Counted from the stretch's first letter, positions 1-6,293 are shown. The stretch is 9,193 nt of DNA from an uncultured Bacilli bacterium (GCA_934101445.1 CAKORQ010000024.1:1-9193), one strand, 5' to 3'. Notes: generated by a model not told the origin, from the sequence alone. Numbers and translations are program-made.

Positions 1-40
1 ACTTGTGATATAGTAGCAAATCAAAAGAGGTTGATTAAAT

Positions 41-592
41 ATGAAAAAGAAAATTTTAGTATTGGTAATGTCTTTATTACTTTTGAGTGGATGTAATAAA
101 TTTAAAGGTACTTGGTGTCGTAGTACGGAAGTATTTGGCACGATTATAGTTACTAAAAGTGGGGTTACAGATAAACAAATTAGTAATATTGAAGCGAAGA
201 TTAAAGAATTTGGCAATTATAAATCTTATGATATTATTGATTCTATTGAAAAAGGTAATACTTCTATTACTACTTACTTTACTGAAAATACTAAGGCTAG
301 TGAGTTAATGGCATTAGTTAAAGACTTAGATGGTGTTGATAAGGTTGAAAAGAAAAGCTTTGTTGTTACTAGTGAAAAGTTAGAGGTAAAGGGGAAGAAA
401 CAATTTATTTATAGTACTAATTTAGATAATGTTGATGCTTTAGTAGAAAAGGGCGAATATTCTTTAAATGATGATGGAACTTTAAGTATTTATGGTGATA
501 GAAATTTTTACTTAAAAGATAAGTTTGTTTGTACTGATGCGGATTGTAATAATATATTAAGAAAGAAAAGCAAGACTAATACTTGCAAATAA
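41..592 (+). CDS. Small secreted lipoprotein of unknown function
   Basis: 183-aa protein with a clear lipoprotein signal: two to three Lys at the N terminus, a hydrophobic stretch at about residues 5-15, then the lipobox L15-S16-G17-C18. The mature form should therefore be diacylglyceryl-anchored on the outer face of the membrane. The mature part is mixed charged and hydrophobic with no membrane segment. It has further Cys residues near residue 26 and in the last 25 residues, which could form disulfides outside the cell. The ATG follows an AGAGG-type ribosome binding site at a plausible distance. The stop (TAA) is 15 bp before the next start, so the two are probably co-transcribed. I do not recognise the family. 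The middle, with a 'DGVDKVE' stretch near residue 100, faintly recalls small extracytoplasmic alpha/beta domains such as that of FtsX, but this is too weak to name. Confidence 0.8.
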   Translation: MKKKILVLVMSLLLLSGCNKFKGTWCRSTEVFGTIIVTKSGVTDKQISNIEAKIKEFGNYKSYDIIDSIEKGNTSITTYFTENTKASELMALVKDLDGVDKVEKKSFVVTSEKLEVKGKKQFIYSTNLDNVDALVEKGEYSLNDDGTLSIYGDRNFYLKDKFVCTDADCNNILRKKSKTNTCK

Positions 593-607
593 AGAAAGGT
601 TACGAAA

Positions 608-1150
608 ATGAAGATAGCAATTTTAAAAAAGGGTATAGATTTGGGCAAAAAGATAAGTGATACTCAGGTCTTTGAGCATTATTTACAGGAAGTAGATAGA
701 GAATTTAAAGATGAAGTGGCAAATAAAATAAAGCCAGATTCTTTAGTTATTTATAATTTATGTGTAGATGCTTGTTGTAATTATAAATTATTTAAGGTTA
801 AAGGGAAAAAATACATTAAGATTACTTTAACTAATCATTTGGATTATGTTATTAGTGAAGAAGATCGAGTATGTATGCCTTATTTGGAAGATTTAGATTT
901 TCCTTGTAAGACTCTTACTATTGATTATGATGTTTTTTTGAAAGCGTTAGAAATTAATGGGTTTACATATTCTATTGATATTGATAAAGATAATTTTGAA
1001 ATGATAGATGGTGGTAAATTAGATTATATTTCTGGTCAATTAAATATTACTAAAAATCATTTACAAATGCCAAAAAGAACTGTAAAAGAAGAGTCAAGAA
1101 GAAGATTATTATTAAGAAAATTATATCCTGATGATAAAAAGATGTTTTAA
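608..1150 (+). CDS. Conserved-looking hypothetical cytoplasmic protein
   Basis: 180-aa protein without signal peptide or membrane segment. It starts at an ATG 9 nt after an AAAGAAAGG ribosome binding site, 15 bp downstream of the lipoprotein gene, so it looks like the second gene of a short operon. The middle carries a Cys cluster (LCVDACCNYKLF, about residues 51-62) that could bind metal or simply be structural, and the C terminus is very basic (KEESRRRLLLRKLY), which might contact nucleic acid or membrane. I do not recognise a family and assign no function. No intrinsic terminator is visible after its TAA stop. Instead a promoter for the next unit begins four bases later. Confidence 0.7.
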   Translation: MKIAILKKGIDLGKKISDTQVFEHYLQEVDREFKDEVANKIKPDSLVIYNLCVDACCNYKLFKVKGKKYIKITLTNHLDYVISEEDRVCMPYLEDLDFPCKTLTIDYDVFLKALEINGFTYSIDIDKDNFEMIDGGKLDYISGQLNITKNHLQMPKRTVKEESRRRLLLRKLYPDDKKMF

Positions 1151-1154
1151 AATC

Positions 1155-1183
1155 TTGACAAGATGGGAAAATAGACATAAAAT
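1155..1183 (+). promoter_or_regulatory. Sigma-A promoter of the T-box/thrS unit
   Basis: A perfect -35 box TTGACA (1155-1160) is followed by a 17-nt spacer and a -10 box TAAAAT (1178-1183, 5 of 6 consensus bases). Transcription would start near 1190, just before the 5' strand of T-box stem I, which is the expected arrangement. Confidence 0.75.
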
Positions 1184-1189
1184 TAACTT

Positions 1190-1392
1190 AACAATTTTGA
1201 TTAGGACGAGATTATTTAAATAACTTTTTAAAGAGAGTTTATCGATGGTGGAAGATAAATAAAAGAATTAAATAATTACTACCTAGGAATTGGCTAGCAA
1301 AACTAGTCCGGCAAAGCCGTTATAGTAATTAAGTAAAATGAAGGATGGTACCGCATTAATTGCTCCTTTTGAGGGTGGTTAGTGCGTTTTTT
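1190..1392 (+). ncRNA. T-box leader riboswitch, threonine-specific
   Basis: A cis-acting leader that binds uncharged tRNA-Thr and allows read-through when threonyl-tRNA is scarce. Stem I closes by CAATT (1192-1196) with AATTG (1288-1292) and TAGG (1202-1205) with CCTA (1282-1285). Above the specifier loop, ATTATTTAA (1211-1219) pairs with TTAAATAAT (1268-1276). The family motif AGAGAG (1232-1237) and an apical hairpin TTTATC/GATAAA (1238-1243/1254-1259) around GATGGTGGAA are present. The specifier loop 3' side reads ACT (1278-1280), a Thr codon followed by a purine as expected; the overlapping triplet ACC (1281-1283) is also Thr. Two further small hairpins follow (CTAG/CTAG at 1294-1306, CGGC/GCCG at 1309-1319). 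The T-box proper GGATGGTACCGC (1343-1354) would form the antiterminator with the tRNA acceptor end. The leader ends in a terminator. Confidence 0.93.
1352..1392 (+). terminator. T-box-controlled intrinsic terminator
   Basis: The 3' half of the T-box (CGCATTAATTGCTCC) pairs with GAGGGTGGTTAGTGCG, several G-U pairs included, followed by six T residues (1387-1392). The stem is mutually exclusive with the antiterminator, so uncharged tRNA-Thr should switch it off. Confidence 0.85.
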
Positions 1393-1405
1393 ATTGGAGG
1401 TTTTT

Positions 1406-1636
1406 ATGCAAGAACAGATACCGGCGCAGATGACTAAAGAAGATTATGAGGCTTTTATTAAACAAAAACGGCAAGAACTTTTTGATTTGAAGTTAAAAAT
1501 TGCTTTAGCGGCATCCGAGGACGAAAAAGTTGGCCTTAAGGAAGCCGAAAAAAATTTAAAAAGAATATTAACCAAGGCTATGCAAAATAATATAGATTAT
1601 GGTTATTATAATGAATTAGATAGAAAAGGAAGATAG
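1406..1636 (+). CDS. 76-aa helical protein, weak ribosomal protein L29 resemblance
   Basis: A small charged protein between the T-box terminator and thrS. The start is the ATG at 1406, five nt after a strong GGAGG (1396-1400). An in-frame GTG at 1382 lies inside the terminator stem and has no ribosome binding site. Residues about 9-55 look like two amphipathic helices rich in Lys, Glu and Leu. The stretch with QELFDLKLKIA followed by KNLKRILTK resembles the antiparallel two-helix layout of ribosomal protein L29 (ELFNLRFQ ... RRxIARIKT), but the conserved Ala of the L29 signature is replaced by Lys and the match is weak. It ends in TAG two bases before the thrS ATG, so it shares threonine control and is probably translationally coupled to ThrRS. 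It could equally be an unrelated lineage-specific protein. Confidence 0.75.
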   Translation: MQEQIPAQMTKEDYEAFIKQKRQELFDLKLKIALAASEDEKVGLKEAEKNLKRILTKAMQNNIDYGYYNELDRKGR

Positions 1637-1638
1637 GT

Positions 1639-3393
1639 ATGATAAATATTAAAGAAGATAAAAATTTAAGTGTGTTAAATCACTCATGTGCGCATTTAAT
1701 GGCTCAGGCTGTTAAACATTTATATCCCAATGCTAAATTTTGGGTAGGACCAGTAGTAGAAGAAGGATTCTATTATGATATGGATTTAGGGGATACGGTT
1801 TTAACAGAAGAAGATATTGAAAAAATTTCTAAAGAGATGAAAAAAATTGCTAAAGATGGCAAGAAAATAATTCGTCATGAAATTAGTAAACAAGAGGCTT
1901 TAGAAATGTTTAAGGATGATCCTTATAAAATAGATTTAATTGAAAATATGCCTGAAGATGAAGTTATTTCTTGTTATAGTCAAGGGGATTTTACGGATCT
2001 TTGTCGTGGTCCTCATGTTGATAATGTTAAGTTGCTTAAGAATTTTAAATTATTAAAATTTAGTGGAGCTTATTATAAGGGAGATTCAAAAAATAAAATG
2101 TTGCAAAGAGTATATGGAGTATGTTTTGATACGCCAGAGGCTTTAGAACAACATCTTGCCGAGTTAGAGGACGCTAAGGCTAGAGATCATCGCAAACTAG
2201 GTAAAGATTTAGGCATATTCATGTTTAGTGATTTAGTTGGCAAAGGACTTCCAATGTGGTTACCAAACGGATTTATTGTTCGTCGTAGTTTAGTTGATTA
2301 CATTATGGATAAAGAGATTTCCCTAGGTTATCAACACGTTATGACACCATCTCTTGGTAATGTTGAACTTTATAAGACTTCAGGACACTGGGATCATTAT
2401 AAAGATGATATGTTTCCTAAGATGGAACTTGATGATGAAGCTTACGTTTTAAGACCAATGAATTGCCCACATCATATGATGATGTTTAAAAATAGATTAC
2501 ATTCTTATCGTGATTTACCCATCAGAATTGCCGAGATTGCTAACGATTTTAGATATGAAGCAAGTGGGGCAGTATGTGGCATTGAAAGAACTAGAGCCTT
2601 TACACAAAATGATTCTCATATTTTCTGCCGTCCAGACCAAATTGAATCTGAGGTTAAAGGTGTAATTGATTTAATTTTAGATGTTTATAAGGATTTTGGC
2701 TTTAAAGATTTTAAATTTAGATTATCACTAAGAGATACCAAGAATGTTGATAAGTATTTTGGTAATGATGAATTATGGGAAAAGAGTGAAAATGCTCTAA
2801 GAACTATTTTAAAAAATACGGGTCATGAGTATTATGAGGCAGAAGGGGAAGCCGCCTTCTATGGCCCAAAGATTGATGTTCAAGTAAGAAGTGCTATTGG
2901 TCATGATGTTACATTATCAACTGTTCAATTAGATTATCAATTACCAGAAAGATTTGAATTAGAATATATTAACGAAGATAATGAAAAAGTAAGACCAGTT
3001 GTTATTCACCGTGCTATTTTAGGCTCACTTGATAGATTTATTGCTTTCCTTTTAGAAGAAACAAAAGGTTATCTACCATTGTGGCTTGCTCCTCATCAGG
3101 TAAGTATTATTCCAGTTAATAATAATTATCATTTAGAATATGCTAAGGAAGTAGAAAATTTATTAAAAAATAAAGGAATAAGAGTAAATCTTGATGATAG
3201 AGAAGAAAAAGTTGGTTATAAGATGCGTGAGGCTATCATGAGTAAGTATCCTTATATTTTAGTACTTGGGGATAATGAAGTTACTAATAAGACTATTACT
3301 TATAGAACTAGTCAGAGTGAAGAAAAAGTTACTATTACTTTAGATGAATTTGCAAATAAAGTTGAAGAAGAAATAAAAAATAAGACTAGATAA
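1639..3393 (+). CDS. thrS: Threonyl-tRNA synthetase lacking the TGS domain
   Basis: Class II synthetase that charges tRNA-Thr with threonine in the cytoplasm. At 584 aa it is about 58 residues shorter than E. coli ThrRS at the N terminus. The protein opens directly with the editing domain: HSCAH puts His15 and His19 in the editing pocket, followed by CRGPH (Cys122, His126). The catalytic core has the three zinc ligands Cys276 (MNCPHH), His327 (NDSHIFC) and His457 (VVIHRAILGS), with motif 2 Arg305 (FRYEASGA) and the YGPKID lysine. Motif 3 contains LGSLDRF, and the C-terminal anticodon-binding domain starts near LPLWLAPHQV. The usual FTQDDAH is FTQNDSH here. The ATG follows AAGGAAGATAGGT, which overlaps the end of the upstream small gene. 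Expression is under the T-box leader. Confidence 0.97.
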   Translation: MINIKEDKNLSVLNHSCAHLMAQAVKHLYPNAKFWVGPVVEEGFYYDMDLGDTVLTEEDIEKISKEMKKIAKDGKKIIRHEISKQEALEMFKDDPYKIDLIENMPEDEVISCYSQGDFTDLCRGPHVDNVKLLKNFKLLKFSGAYYKGDSKNKMLQRVYGVCFDTPEALEQHLAELEDAKARDHRKLGKDLGIFMFSDLVGKGLPMWLPNGFIVRRSLVDYIMDKEISLGYQHVMTPSLGNVELYKTSGHWDHYKDDMFPKMELDDEAYVLRPMNCPHHMMMFKNRLHSYRDLPIRIAEIANDFRYEASGAVCGIERTRAFTQNDSHIFCRPDQIESEVKGVIDLILDVYKDFGFKDFKFRLSLRDTKNVDKYFGNDELWEKSENALRTILKNTGHEYYEAEGEAAFYGPKIDVQVRSAIGHDVTLSTVQLDYQLPERFELEYINEDNEKVRPVVIHRAILGSLDRFIAFLLEETKGYLPLWLAPHQVSIIPVNNNYHLEYAKEVENLLKNKGIRVNLDDREEKVGYKMREAIMSKYPYILVLGDNEVTNKTITYRTSQSEEKVTITLDEFANKVEEEIKNKTR

Positions 3394-3407
3394 TTATTAT
3401 GATTATG

Positions 3408-3433
3408 AAAAGTAGGGAAACCTGCTTTTTTTT
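3408..3433 (+). terminator. Intrinsic terminator after thrS
   Basis: AGTAGG and CCTGCT form a stem with a GAAA loop, extended by A-T pairs, and are followed by a run of eight T residues. It lies 15 bp after the thrS stop and closes the threonine unit. Confidence 0.85.
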
Positions 3434-3449
3434 GTTATGATATAAAAAA

Positions 3450-3476
3450 TTTCATAGAGTTTATTACTCTATGAAA
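3450..3476 (+). repeat. 27-bp palindrome, copy 1
   Basis: TTTCATAGAG and CTCTATGAAA are perfect 10-bp arms around the loop TTTATTA. No T-run follows, so it is not a standard terminator. The whole 27 bp, loop included, occurs again in reverse complement at 3702-3728. Confidence 0.9.
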
Positions 3477-3557
3477 GCGTATTTTCGTTATTTATTTTTA
3501 ATTTATATATTAAATATAACATAAAAATAGGCTATTTTCTATATAAAATATAAAGTT

Positions 3558-3743
3558 TTGTAGTCAATTTTCTGGTCAGAAAAAAGTGTCAAGTTGTCTT
3601 TATTTACCTGGGGTTAAAGGCGTCAAGTAAATTTAAATTTGTATTTCTATTGTAGTCAAATTCATGGTCAAATAGCCTTCAAAGTCTGTATTTACCGACA
3701 TTTTCATAGAGTAATAAACTCTATGAAAAGTGTCAAGTTTTGT
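3558..3743 (+). repeat. Degenerate direct repeat with GTCAA motif cluster
   Basis: TTGTAGTCAA...TGGTCA occurs at 3558-3578 and again at 3650-3670 with 18 of 21 positions identical. A related TATTTACC follows at 3601 and 3690, suggesting an imperfect tandem duplication with a period of about 90 bp. The pentamer GTCAA appears six times in the same orientation (hexamers starting 3562, 3587, 3621, 3654, 3666 and 3731). GTGTCAAGTT occurs at both 3586 and 3730. Confidence 0.6.
3702..3728 (-). repeat. 27-bp palindrome, copy 2 (inverted)
   Basis: An exact reverse complement of copy 1: arms TTTCATAGAG/CTCTATGAAA with loop TAATAAA instead of TTTATTA. Flanking bases extend the stem by one pair (T...A). 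It lies 40 bp upstream of the surface protein ATG at 3769. Confidence 0.9.
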
Positions 3744-3768
3744 AAAGAAGGAAATGGGTAGGTGTTTT

Positions 3769-4989
3769 ATGAAGAAGAGATATTTAATAATTATTAGTTT
3801 TTTAATACTAGGAAATTTTTGGTGGTTAAAATTTAAAATAGATAATAGTGCTAAGGATATTATTGGTGTTTATATAGATGGTGAATATTCTACTAGTGTT
3901 CCTCTTAAAGATAGTGATTATTACGTTGAGAAGATAGAGTGCGATAATGGTTCTTCAGGAGAGTGGGACTATGTTAATTGGGGTTTACTTACTACTAATA
4001 TGAGTAAAAAATCTAAATGTAATGTTTATTTTAGAAAAGATACTATTGTAGAAGCAATAAAAAATGAGTTAGATACGACAGGTAAATGTCCAAGTGTAAA
4101 TGCTGATGGTTCTGTTAATGTAACAAGTGCGGAATCAGAAAACTCACTACTTTGTAGTGCTCCTGATAATTATGGGACTTCGTATTATTATAGGGGTAAT
4201 GTTTCTAATAACTATGTTTATTTTGCTAACTTTTATTGGCGTATCGTTCGTATTAATGGTGATGGTTCGATAAGATTGATATATGATGGAACGAAGGCTC
4301 ATGCTAATGGAGAAGCAAGTGATGATAGACAAATAGGTAAGAGTCAATATAATACTTCTCGGAGTGATAATGCTTATGTTGGATATATGTATGGGACTTC
4401 TGGTTCATCAACTTATGAAGAAACTCATGCCAATATAAATGATTCAACAATAAAAAAGTATGTTGATTCTTGGTATGAGAATAATATTAAAAATACTAAT
4501 TATGAAAATTATATTGTGGATAATATATTCTGCGATAATCGGATACTTATTGATGAAGGTAATGGTACTGGCAACACGTCAACTAATTATAAATGGCCTG
4601 GTAGTAATAATTATAATGTTACTTTAAAGTGTATTCAAAAAAATGATTCACTTACAGTATCAAATATTATGTTGGGAACAGCAAGTCTAAAATATCCAAT
4701 TTCGCTATTATCGAGTGAAGAAGCCGTCTTAAGTGGTGGATATAAAACTAAAAATGAAAAATATTTTTTGTATACAGGAACTTGGTATTATTTCAATGGG
4801 GCATTAATTCATTATAACGATGGTCAGCAGGGATATGCTCATGTTACTCATAATAATTTGAACGGTGGTATTTATAATGATTATAATTATGTGCTCTATA
4901 ATGGTGGCGTAAAACCAGTCATCAACCTAAAGCAAGGAGCATTAAAGACGGGAAATGGTACTATAACCAATGCTTACCTTATAGATTAA
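3769..4989 (+). CDS. Membrane-anchored surface protein of a gut Bacillota family
   Basis: 406-aa protein beginning MKKRYLIIISFLILG, a single N-terminal membrane/signal segment (about residues 5-20). The rest should lie outside the cell. I chose the ATG at 3769, which has GGTAGGTG just upstream, over an in-frame GTG at 3730 that overlaps the palindrome. Residues about 33-88 form a small domain (GVYIDGEYS ... CDNG ... WD ... NW ... KCNVYF, Cys58 and Cys84). Then come FYWRIVRINGDGSIRLIYDGT near 155-176 and a FCDNR motif near 254. The C-terminal part ends with KPVINLK near 382 and GNGTITNAY at the end. This layout recurs, from memory, in large paralogous surface families of uncultured gut Firmicutes. 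The C-terminal part resembles proteins annotated as DUF6273, which I cannot verify. There is no LPXTG motif. Adhesion is a guess. The last 40 codons before KPVINLK are rich in Asn, Tyr, Gly and His. Confidence 0.85.
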   Translation: MKKRYLIIISFLILGNFWWLKFKIDNSAKDIIGVYIDGEYSTSVPLKDSDYYVEKIECDNGSSGEWDYVNWGLLTTNMSKKSKCNVYFRKDTIVEAIKNELDTTGKCPSVNADGSVNVTSAESENSLLCSAPDNYGTSYYYRGNVSNNYVYFANFYWRIVRINGDGSIRLIYDGTKAHANGEASDDRQIGKSQYNTSRSDNAYVGYMYGTSGSSTYEETHANINDSTIKKYVDSWYENNIKNTNYENYIVDNIFCDNRILIDEGNGTGNTSTNYKWPGSNNYNVTLKCIQKNDSLTVSNIMLGTASLKYPISLLSSEEAVLSGGYKTKNEKYFLYTGTWYYFNGALIHYNDGQQGYAHVTHNNLNGGIYNDYNYVLYNGGVKPVINLKQGALKTGNGTITNAYLID

Positions 4990-5036
4990 CAATAGTCTTT
5001 TTAACACTTCTAAACATATAATTAAGTAGTGATTAT

Positions 5037-5936
5037 ATGAAAAATTTTATCCTTTATTACTATAATATAGAAATAACTGATTATATAAGTCAAGATACTT
5101 ATTATTATTTAGAAACTAAAAATGATATTTATTATTTTTGTAAAGTTAGAAAAAGTGAAGAAGAATTAAATAAGATTTATGAAGAATTATATAATACTAA
5201 GTATCACTTACTTATAAAGAGTAAGTATAATCGTTATTTAGTAGAATATAATAAAGAGTTTTATTGTTTACTTAAAGTTCAGTGTCTTTTAAATGATATG
5301 ATAAGTTTTTTAGAAATAAAGAATAATCGTTATTTAGTAACTGAGAGAAATACTGTAGATTGGGGCTTGATTTGGCAAGAAAAAATTGATTATTTGGAAG
5401 AACAGGCTAACTCTTTTAGAGTGGGTAAAAATTCTTTAATTCATAGTTTTATTTATTTTGTGGGATTAGGAGAAAATGCTATTAGTTATTTAAACTATAA
5501 TGATTTTAAGTCCAATAACTTATCAATATGTCATTACCGGGTGTATTATCCTAATAAGCCGGTTAATTATTATAATAGTCTTAATACTTTAATAGATTAT
5601 GATGTTAGAGATTATGCAGAATATATTAAAGAAGTGTTTTATTATAATAAAGATTTTGATTGTTTAAACTTAGTAAGAGAAATTTTAAATGATAAAAGAT
5701 ATACTAGTGATGATTTTGGGTTGTTTTATGCTAGAATGTTATATCCAAGTTATTTTTTTGATTGTTTTAGTAAATATATTTTAGAAGATAAATTAAAAGA
5801 AGAAGAATTAATGTTAATACTAGAAAGAGTAGATGATTATGAAAATTTATTAAAAGATATATACTATGAAATAAAGAAGGTATATGATATACCTGAAGTT
5901 ACTTGGATTCTTAAAAAGAGTAATAAGCTTATTTAA
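5037..5936 (+). CDS. Hypothetical protein, possibly degenerate CotS/YutH-like kinase fold
   Basis: 299-aa soluble protein, rich in Tyr, Asn, Lys and Glu, with no signal peptide. Its start has only a weak ribosome binding site (AGTAGTGAT). A consensus TATAAT at 5017-5022 lies just upstream but has no fitting -35 box. Motif order hints at the aminoglycoside-phosphotransferase-like spore-coat kinases (CotS/YutH type): VGLGENAISYL near 142-152, CHYRVYYPN near 165-173 where a catalytic HxDxxxxN loop would stand, then LIDYDVRDYAEYIKEVF near 187-202 where the IDFD/DLA segment would be, and an ARMLYPSYFFD stretch in the C-terminal helices. The catalytic Asp of the loop is absent, so if the fold is right it is a pseudokinase. 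Length (about 300 aa) fits that fold. The assignment is tentative. The gene converges on the NifU-domain gene. Confidence 0.75.
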   Translation: MKNFILYYYNIEITDYISQDTYYYLETKNDIYYFCKVRKSEEELNKIYEELYNTKYHLLIKSKYNRYLVEYNKEFYCLLKVQCLLNDMISFLEIKNNRYLVTERNTVDWGLIWQEKIDYLEEQANSFRVGKNSLIHSFIYFVGLGENAISYLNYNDFKSNNLSICHYRVYYPNKPVNYYNSLNTLIDYDVRDYAEYIKEVFYYNKDFDCLNLVREILNDKRYTSDDFGLFYARMLYPSYFFDCFSKYILEDKLKEEELMLILERVDDYENLLKDIYYEIKKVYDIPEVTWILKKSNKLI

Positions 5937-5953
5937 AAATACTTATTACTCTT
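5913..5953 (-). terminator. Terminator of the NifU-domain gene, shared by converging genes
   Basis: AAGAGTAATAAG (5916-5927) and CTTATTACTCTT (5942-5953) are perfect 12-bp arms around a 14-nt loop. Read on the minus strand the stem is followed by TTTTT, a proper terminator for the leftward gene. On the plus strand the T-run is short, and the left arm lies inside the coding end of the 5037-5936 gene. Confidence 0.65.
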
Positions 5954-5955
5954 AA

Positions 5956-6246
5956 TTAGATTGCTACGTTAATTACACCTTCAACCTCAGGAACATCGTC
6001 TTTAATGGCGTTGTATAATACGTCTTTAATAGTATAATCAATACTACCACAACTGGCACAGGCGCCGTGAAATTTAACATAGACATATTTATCTTCATAT
6101 TTAATAAATTCGATATCGCCACCATCGGCATTAATATAAGGTCTTAACATGTTGATAACGTTAAGTATTTTTTCTAAAGTAGTCATTTCTGAAGAAGTGT
6201 TTTCTTTATTTAAAGTGCTATCTAAATTAATATTATTATCAGTCAT
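5956..6246 (-). CDS. NifU-like C-terminal domain Fe-S scaffold protein
   Basis: 96-aa protein of the Nfu family, which assembles or carries a [4Fe-4S] cluster bridged between two subunits and delivers it to apo-enzymes in the cytoplasm. After a 20-residue polar, low-complexity N terminus, residues about 23-96 form the whole NifU C-terminal domain: LRPYINADGGDIEF, then GACASCGS with the cluster ligands Cys63 and Cys66, then the typical PEVEGVINV end. I chose the ATG at 6246, preceded by GGTGAT, over an in-frame GTG at 6258 that would overlap this ribosome binding site. No A-type or HesB domain is fused. It is transcribed leftward from a promoter overlapping that of the S1-domain gene. No suf genes are in view. 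Confidence 0.93.
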   Translation of the reverse strand: MTDNNINLDSTLNKENTSSEMTTLEKILNVINMLRPYINADGGDIEFIKYEDKYVYVKFHGACASCGSIDYTIKDVLYNAIKDDVPEVEGVINVAI

Positions 6247-6264
6247 TTTTATCACCACATATCT

Positions 6265-6293
6265 ATTAAACTAAATTTTTTGCCATTAGTAAA
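6265..6293 (-). promoter_or_regulatory. Probable promoter of the NifU-domain gene
   Basis: On the minus strand TTTACT (6293-6288) and TTTAAT (6270-6265) are separated by 17 nt. The start would fall near 6258, giving a very short leader that still holds the GGTGAT ribosome binding site. The match is moderate. It overlaps the divergent promoter at 6280-6308. Confidence 0.4.

Larger units (their letters stand above)
3434..3768. other. Repeat-rich intergenic region upstream of a surface gene
   Basis: No gene is visible here on either strand. The left half is almost pure A/T (about 3481-3560). The right half contains a degenerate direct repeat and several GTCAA motifs. Two inverted copies of a 27-bp palindrome sit at 3450-3476 and 3702-3728. 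On the minus strand two promoter-like pairs lie between the palindromes: TTGACT (3567-3562) with TATATA (3545-3540), 16-nt spacer, and TTGACT (3659-3654) with TTAAAT (3636-3631), 17-nt spacer. These are moderate matches in AT-rich DNA and may be chance. Confidence 0.6.

Noticed and set aside
1382..1405. GTG start giving an 84-aa form of the small gene before thrS
   Set aside because: The GTG is in the terminator stem and would remove the T-run from the leader; the ATG at 1406 has GGAGG at good distance.
3467..3480. Palindrome at 3450-3476 as a second thrS terminator
   Set aside because: No T-run follows the stem, and a better terminator already stands at 3408-3433.
3558..3743. CRISPR-like array of short repeats
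   Set aside because: Repeated motifs are only 5-6 bp or an 18/21 match pair, spacing is irregular, and there is no cas gene.
3730..3768. Upstream GTG start of the first surface protein
   Set aside because: It overlaps the repeat region and would put a charged, non-hydrophobic extension before a clear MKKR signal segment with its own ribosome binding site.
4147..4347. 66-aa minus-strand reading frame inside the surface protein gene
   Set aside because: It lies fully within a well-supported gene on the other strand, is made mostly of Ile, Thr, Ser and Arg from antisense of AT-rich codons, and has no domain.
5017..5022. TATAAT as a promoter of the 5037-5936 gene
   Set aside because: There is no -35 box at a fitting distance, and the start would leave almost no leader; chance occurrence is likely in this AT-rich gap.
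6247..6258. GTG start of the NifU-domain gene
   Set aside because: It would overlap the GGTGAT ribosome binding site used by the ATG at 6246.
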